NCBI GenBank assembly: GCA_028719265.1 | Contig: JAQUKF010000036.1 | Span: forward strand, 1-10,543 | DNA length: 10,543 nucleotides | Source: Candidatus Omnitrophota bacterium | GTDB taxonomy: Bacteria; Omnitrophota; Gorgyraeia; Gygaellales; Profunditerraquicolaceae | Reading direction: 5' to 3' | Shown here: in pieces, positions 6,292 to 10,543 of the stretch | Position numbering within the stretch: the stretch's first letter is position 1 | Layout: every line of letters starts with the position of its first letter | The notes under the pieces: generated by a model | Told to the model about the DNA's origin: nothing | The model's database searches: none | Seen by the model: the letters and a program-made list of their open reading frames with translations, nothing else | Translations under genes and position numbers: made by a program

Positions 6292-7293
6292 ATGAAAGTG
6301 GCCCTGACCTATAATTTGAAGAAAAAAGATCCGTTGAAACCGGAGGATTATTTTTCCGAATGCGATTCCGAGGAAACAATTAATTCCCTGATTAACGCAC
6401 TCAAGAACAAAGGGCATTCTGTTGAGGCGATCGACGTAGAACACCCGGCGCTGTTCTCTTATTTTAAGAAAAACAGGGTGGACATGGTATTTAATATCGC
6501 CGAAGGCAGGCAGGGACGCTTTCGCGAATCCGAGGTTCCGGCAGTCCTGGATTATCTGAATATCCCCTACACCGGCTCAGCCACCTTTTCTTTAGCCCTG
6601 GCCTTAAACAAGGCCCTGACCAAGAAGATATTGAAGGCGGAAAATATCCCTACCCCCGATTTCCAGCTTTTTGTAAGGGGAGACGAGATCCTGTCTCCTG
6701 AATTGGCCTTCCCTTTAATTGTCAAACCCAACTGCGAAGGATCAGCCAAGGGCATAAATAAAATGAACGTGGTGAATAACAAGGAGGAGCTTTTTGCGAG
6801 GGTTCGGGAATGTATAAACATATACAGGCAGGGGGCCTTGGTTGAAGAATTCATTGAAGGAAAAGAGCTTACCGTAGGGATCCTGGAAAACGGCAAGACC
6901 CGCGTATTGCCTATCCTGGAAATCGACTTCTCCAACTGCAAAAAAAGCGGAGAATATTTTTATTCTTGGAAAATGAAAGAATTCCAGGGGAATACTGAAT
7001 TGGGGCTGGCGCCTGAATTTTATTGTCCTGCCCGCCTGGACAAGGATATTGAAGAAAAAGTGAAGGATGTGGCCTTGCGTACACACCACGCCGTAGGCTG
7101 CCTGGATATCTCGCGTACCGATATCCGGCTGGACAAAAACAATACGCCTTATGTTTTGGAGATTAACCCCTTGCCGGGGCTGGATCCAAAGGAATCCAAT
7201 TTTCCAATAATGGCTTATGCCGCAGGGATGAAATACGACGATCTCATTGAGGCAATACTGATGAGCGCCTCAGAAAGGAAAAGGCTAAATTGA
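6292..7293 (+). CDS. ATP-grasp ligase of D-Ala-D-Ala ligase fold, second paralogue
   Basis: The 333-residue protein is a tandem paralogue of the preceding one, sharing LTY.LK near the start, FNI.EG..GR.RES, IPTP, FPLIVKP, VEEFI and YVLEINPLP. Its phosphate loop is GSAKG (150-154) and its likely metal ligands are D277, E290 and N292. Differences cluster where Ddl enzymes contact the acceptor: residues 213-242 carry an insertion (SGEYFYSWKMKE), and the first protein's CRDFGRVDF is CLDISRTDI here. The two probably use different substrates or catalyse successive couplings. The Ddl N-terminal substrate motif is again absent. The start follows the previous stop after two bases without a clear ribosome site, pointing to translational coupling. 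Its TGA overlaps the TTG start of kamA, tying ligation to beta-lysine production. Confidence 0.88.
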   Translation: MKVALTYNLKKKDPLKPEDYFSECDSEETINSLINALKNKGHSVEAIDVEHPALFSYFKKNRVDMVFNIAEGRQGRFRESEVPAVLDYLNIPYTGSATFSLALALNKALTKKILKAENIPTPDFQLFVRGDEILSPELAFPLIVKPNCEGSAKGINKMNVVNNKEELFARVRECINIYRQGALVEEFIEGKELTVGILENGKTRVLPILEIDFSNCKKSGEYFYSWKMKEFQGNTELGLAPEFYCPARLDKDIEEKVKDVALRTHHAVGCLDISRTDIRLDKNNTPYVLEINPLPGLDPKESNFPIMAYAAGMKYDDLIEAILMSASERKRLN

Positions 7294-8477
7294 GCAATCC
7301 TTCAAGTCTGGAAAATCAGAAAACGCAGGTTGAGACACCGGCTGTTCCCCGGCCGCCGAAGCGCTCGCGGGATTATCAACAGATTTCTCTCTATAAGGAT
7401 GTCAACCCCCTGGATTGGGAGGACTGGCATTGGCAGTTGAAGCACAGGATTTGCACCAAAGAGGAGCTGACCCAGATTATAAAACTTGCGCCACAGGAGG
7501 AAAAGGGGATCGATAAGGCCAGGGGAAGGTTGTCTATGGCCATTACCCCTTATTGGGCCAGCCTTATGGATGTCGAGGATCCCAATTGTCCCATTCGCAG
7601 GCAGTCGGTACCGGTCAGCGATGAATTCCTGGTTTCCCCGCACGAGATGGCTGATCCTTGCGCCGAAGACAGGGATTCTCCTGTGCCGCACCTGGTGCAC
7701 AGGTATCCGGACAGGGTTTTATTGCTTTCCACTGACCATTGCGCCATGTATTGCCGGCATTGCACCCGCCGCCGCCTGGTAGGTGATCATGAGGAGAAAG
7801 AGACGAACCCCGAAACCAAATTCGACGCAGCCATAGAATATATAAAGACCAACCGCAAGGTAAGGGATGTGTTGATTTCCGGAGGAGACCCCCTCATTAT
7901 GGAAGACGAAATCCTGGAGTCCCTGGTTTCCAGGATCCGTGCCATATCTCACGTCGAGCTGCTGAGGATAGGTACGCGCATACCGGTGACCCTGCCGCAG
8001 CGTATCACGGACAAACTGGTGAATATGCTTAAGAAGTATTCTCCCGTCTGGATGAGCATACATTTCAACCATCCCAAAGAGATCACCAAGCGTTGCAAGA
8101 ACGCTTGCGATATGCTTTCCGAATCCGGTGTGCCTTTGGGCAGCCAGTCCGTACTCCTGAAGGGGGTTAATGACCGTCCGTATATCATGAAACGCCTTGT
8201 GCATGACCTTTTGCAGATACGGGTCAGGCCATATTATATTTATCAGTGTGATCCGGTAAGGGGTACGCAGCATTTCCGTACCCCGGTGGCCAGCGGAATA
8301 AATATTATCGAAAAGCTGCGCGGGCATACTTCCGGATATGCCGTTCCCACCTATGTGATCGACGGACCGGGCGGCGGAGGCAAGATACCGATAGGTCCGA
8401 ACTATATCCTTTCCCAGGCCAAGGGGAAGTATGTGTTGCGCAATTACAAGGGGAAGATTTACACCTACCTGGAGTAA
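7290..8477 (+). CDS. kamA: Lysine 2,3-aminomutase (KamA family radical SAM/PLP enzyme)
   Basis: KamA converts L-lysine to L-beta-lysine using a [4Fe-4S] cluster, S-adenosylmethionine and PLP. The 395-residue protein follows the Clostridium enzyme closely: DWEDWHWQLKHRI, MAITPYW, DSPVPHLVHRYPDRVLLL, then C151-AMY-C155-RH-C158 for the cluster, R160 matching the lysine-carboxylate Arg, and ISGGDPL. D321 (YQCD) and D358 (VIDGPGGGGK) match the two Asp that bind the lysine side-chain amine, and K365 the PLP lysine. This favours lysine over glutamate as substrate. It stops at TYLE, so the C-terminal Cys-rich zinc tail of the clostridial enzyme is missing. The first 28 residues are a poorly conserved Pro/Gln-rich lead. 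The start is TTG 7290, overlapping the previous TGA, with AAGG five bases upstream; the next in-frame ATG is inside the conserved core. Unlike ablAB loci, no acetyltransferase follows. Confidence 0.95.
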   Translation: MSNPSSLENQKTQVETPAVPRPPKRSRDYQQISLYKDVNPLDWEDWHWQLKHRICTKEELTQIIKLAPQEEKGIDKARGRLSMAITPYWASLMDVEDPNCPIRRQSVPVSDEFLVSPHEMADPCAEDRDSPVPHLVHRYPDRVLLLSTDHCAMYCRHCTRRRLVGDHEEKETNPETKFDAAIEYIKTNRKVRDVLISGGDPLIMEDEILESLVSRIRAISHVELLRIGTRIPVTLPQRITDKLVNMLKKYSPVWMSIHFNHPKEITKRCKNACDMLSESGVPLGSQSVLLKGVNDRPYIMKRLVHDLLQIRVRPYYIYQCDPVRGTQHFRTPVASGINIIEKLRGHTSGYAVPTYVIDGPGGGGKIPIGPNYILSQAKGKYVLRNYKGKIYTYLE

Positions 8478-8520
8478 GCATTAGTTCGGCTGCGCCTGCT
8501 TCTTAAAAAAGGAGCATGAT

Positions 8521-10482
8521 ATGGATGCTAAGAATAAAAGGAATTTTATCCTCTTAGGGCATGCCCAGTCAGGCAAGACTACTCTAGCCGAAAGCATACT
8601 TTACCTTACCAAGGCTGTAAGCCGTAAAGGAAAAGTCGAAGAGGGCTCTACGGTAAGCGATTACAGTTTCGACGAGATAGAAAGAAAGACCTCTATAAAT
8701 TTAAGCCTGCTCTTTTGTGATTATGAAGGTTGCCGAGTACAGTTCATTGACACTCCCGGTTATGCGGATTTTTCCGGAGAGGCAATTTCCGGGTTACGTG
8801 CGGTAGACAGCGCGATTATCGTTGTGGATGCCGCAAGCGGCGTGCAGGTAGGGACGGAACGCGCCTGGCAGATGGCGGAGGAAGCGGGCCTGCCGTGCAT
8901 GATTTTTATCAATAAGACCGACAAGGAAGGCGTTGACGTCAACAAGGTCCTGGCGGACCTGAAATCCAGTTTTTCCAAGAATTGCGTGATCATCAAATCT
9001 TTGGAAGACCCTCTGTTGATGGAGGCGATTGCCGAAAGTGATGACACCCTGCTTGAAAAATATCTTGCGGTATTGAGGCTGTCTTTAGATGAGATCAAGA
9101 GCGGGTTGGCTGCGGCTGTTGGAAAACGCAAGCTTTTTCCCGTGATTGCCGGCTCCGCCCTTCGGGAGGAAGGGGTCAAAGACCTGCTGGACGATATATT
9201 GCAATATTGTCCCAGCCCCTTGAACAGGTCCCCCGTGGTTACTTTCAATCCCTTGAAAACGGATGAGATGAAAGAGGTGGCCTTGAAGGAAGATGCCCCT
9301 TTTTCAGCTTTTGTCTTCAAGAATACATCCGATCCTTACGTCGGACAGTTCTCCCTTCTGCGTATTTTTTCCGGAACCATCGCAGCCAACTCCAGTTTTT
9401 ATAATGTGAACAAGAAGGCTAAGGAGAGGCTGGGGCAAATAAACATGCTTCAGGGTAAGGAACAGAGGAGTTTGGAGAACGCCTCCTGCGGCGACATCGT
9501 CGCTATCCCGAAGCTCAAAGAAACGGTTATCTCCGACTCTTTGAGCCAGGAAAAGGAGCAATTCTTGTTTGAGCCGCTGGTTTTTCCGGAACCGGCTATC
9601 TCTTCTTCCGTCAAGGTCAAATCCCGCGAAGACGAAGAAAAAATTGCCATGGCCCTGCATAAGCTGACCATGGACGATCCGACATTCAGAGTGGCGCATA
9701 ATACAGAAACCAAGGAACTTATCATCTCCGGCCTTGGAGATTTGCATATTGAGGTAATGGTCGCCAGGATGAAAAAAAGGTTTAATGTTTCTGTCGAGCT
9801 GGGGACTCCCAAGATTTCCTATAAAGAGACAATTACCAAAAGCGCGCGGGTGCAGGGTAAATTCAAGAGGCAGTCCGGCGGACGCGGTCAGTATGGCGAC
9901 TGCACTATTGAAGTTCAGCCCTTGGAAAGAGGCAAGGGGCTGGAGTTTGTGGATAAGATATTTGGCGGGGCCATCCCGCGCAACTTCATCCCTTCGGTTG
10001 AAAAAGGGGTGCGCCAGGCGGCCAGCGAAGGAGCGGTCGCAGGTTATCCTATACAGGATATAAGGGTTACTTTGGTGGACGGCTCATATCATGAAGTGGA
10101 CTCTTCGGACATGGCCTTTCAGATTGCCGGGGCAATGGCTTTAAGGAAGGCGGTAAGTGAAGCCGGGCCGGCATTGCTTGAGCCGATCATGGAGGCGGAG
10201 GTGAGCATTCCCGAAGAATGTTTGGGGGCCATTACCGGCGACATAAATTCCCGGCGCGGCCGGATAATAGGAATGGAGATTAAAGGCAAAACCCAGATTG
10301 TCAGGGCCCAGGTGCCTTTGTCGGAGATGTTCAAGTATAGCAACGACCTGCGTTCGATCACCGCTGGACGCGGCGCATACCTGATGCATTTATCCCACTA
10401 TGAAAGCCTGCCGCAAAAGTTAGCCGCCCCGATTATCAACCAATATCAAGCCAGCAAAAAACACGAGGAAGTTAGTCATTAA
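8521..10482 (+). CDS. Elongation factor G-like GTPase (EF-G2/FusA2-type paralogue)
   Basis: The 653-residue protein has all EF-G domains but is shorter than canonical EF-G (about 700). G1 is GHAQSGKT (13-20) instead of AHIDAGKT, G3 is DTPGY (77-81), so the GTPase His is Tyr, G4 is NKTD (131-134) and G5 is GSAL (211-214). Switch I reads TVSDYSFDEIERKTSI rather than the usual ERGITI form. These are hallmarks of the EF-G2/FusA2 side branch, whose role is not settled. Domain II covers about 250-340 and III about 365-440. Domain IV keeps QSGGRGQYG and GSYHEVDS, with H524 at the decoding-tip position, so ribosome binding and translocation remain plausible. A GGAG ribosome site lies at 8511-8514. 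It follows kamA after 43 bases without terminator or clear promoter, so it is probably in the same operon. Confidence 0.9.
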   Translation: MDAKNKRNFILLGHAQSGKTTLAESILYLTKAVSRKGKVEEGSTVSDYSFDEIERKTSINLSLLFCDYEGCRVQFIDTPGYADFSGEAISGLRAVDSAIIVVDAASGVQVGTERAWQMAEEAGLPCMIFINKTDKEGVDVNKVLADLKSSFSKNCVIIKSLEDPLLMEAIAESDDTLLEKYLAVLRLSLDEIKSGLAAAVGKRKLFPVIAGSALREEGVKDLLDDILQYCPSPLNRSPVVTFNPLKTDEMKEVALKEDAPFSAFVFKNTSDPYVGQFSLLRIFSGTIAANSSFYNVNKKAKERLGQINMLQGKEQRSLENASCGDIVAIPKLKETVISDSLSQEKEQFLFEPLVFPEPAISSSVKVKSREDEEKIAMALHKLTMDDPTFRVAHNTETKELIISGLGDLHIEVMVARMKKRFNVSVELGTPKISYKETITKSARVQGKFKRQSGGRGQYGDCTIEVQPLERGKGLEFVDKIFGGAIPRNFIPSVEKGVRQAASEGAVAGYPIQDIRVTLVDGSYHEVDSSDMAFQIAGAMALRKAVSEAGPALLEPIMEAEVSIPEECLGAITGDINSRRGRIIGMEIKGKTQIVRAQVPLSEMFKYSNDLRSITAGRGAYLMHLSHYESLPQKLAAPIINQYQASKKHEEVSH

Positions 10483-10493
10483 CTTAAGGGATC

Positions 10494-10543
10494 ATGAAAA
10501 TAAGCGTATTTGGGATACCGGAGATTTCTCCGGGTAAACACAA
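10494..10543 (+). CDS. Start of an unrecognised gene (3' end outside window)
   Basis: ATG 10494 is preceded by AAGGGA (10486-10491) and opens a frame of 16 codons (MKISVFGIPEISPGKH) that is still open at the window edge. It starts 11 bases after the EF-G-like stop, in keeping with the tight operon spacing. Too little is visible to name it; the beginning looks like a beta strand followed by a loop. Confidence 0.55.
   Translation, partial: MKISVFGIPEISPGKH

Noticed and set aside
7719..8327. A 202-codon minus-strand ORF inside kamA.
   Set aside because: The plus strand encodes the conserved catalytic core of lysine 2,3-aminomutase here; the antisense frame has no recognisable domain.
8478..8520. 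A possible terminator or promoter between kamA and the EF-G-like gene.
   Set aside because: Only a tiny GGC/GCC pairing is present, without a T-run, and no paired -35/-10 elements are convincing.

Overview
The window holds a mid-GC bacterial segment, densely packed with short spacers and many start/stop overlaps. It carries seven complete plus-strand genes, one complete minus-strand gene and two genes cut by the window edges. An O-antigen-ligase-type membrane protein, two envelope-type glycosyltransferases and two oxygen-sensitive radical SAM enzymes suggest a Gram-negative anaerobe. The gene style resembles Omnitrophota or a related uncultivated group, but that is a guess from memory of similar loci, not something the sequence proves.

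Left part (1-3918, plus strand): a surface-glycan style operon. It starts with the C-terminal end of a coiled-coil protein built from 51-residue repeats. A cobalamin-binding-type radical SAM enzyme follows with a TAATG overlap, then two related family 2 glycosyltransferases joined by 32-base and 4-base overlaps. The second glycosyltransferase runs 96 bases into the 3' end of a convergent minus-strand gene for an O-antigen ligase/polymerase-type membrane protein (3823-4953). Together they look like machinery for making and finishing a surface polysaccharide.

Middle (4954-5299): a 346-base divergent control region. It has a consensus-like minus-strand promoter so close to the ligase start codon that the mRNA would be nearly leaderless. 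It also has a plus-strand promoter followed by a short leader containing a strong AGGAGG and a rho-independent-type terminator, all before the first gene of the right-hand operon.

Right part (5300-10543, plus strand): two tandem ATP-grasp (D-Ala-D-Ala ligase fold) paralogues, then a lysine 2,3-aminomutase (KamA) and a variant elongation factor G, followed by the start of another gene. The first three genes are tightly coupled (2-base gap, then 4-base overlap). They suggest a pathway that makes beta-lysine and ligates it, or a beta-lysine-containing product, through ATP-dependent amide bonds. The nearby EF-G paralogue allows the more speculative idea of a link to translation, by analogy with EpmA/EpmB/EF-P. 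This ligase-ligase-aminomutase unit, with its attenuator-like leader, is the best candidate for an undescribed system here.
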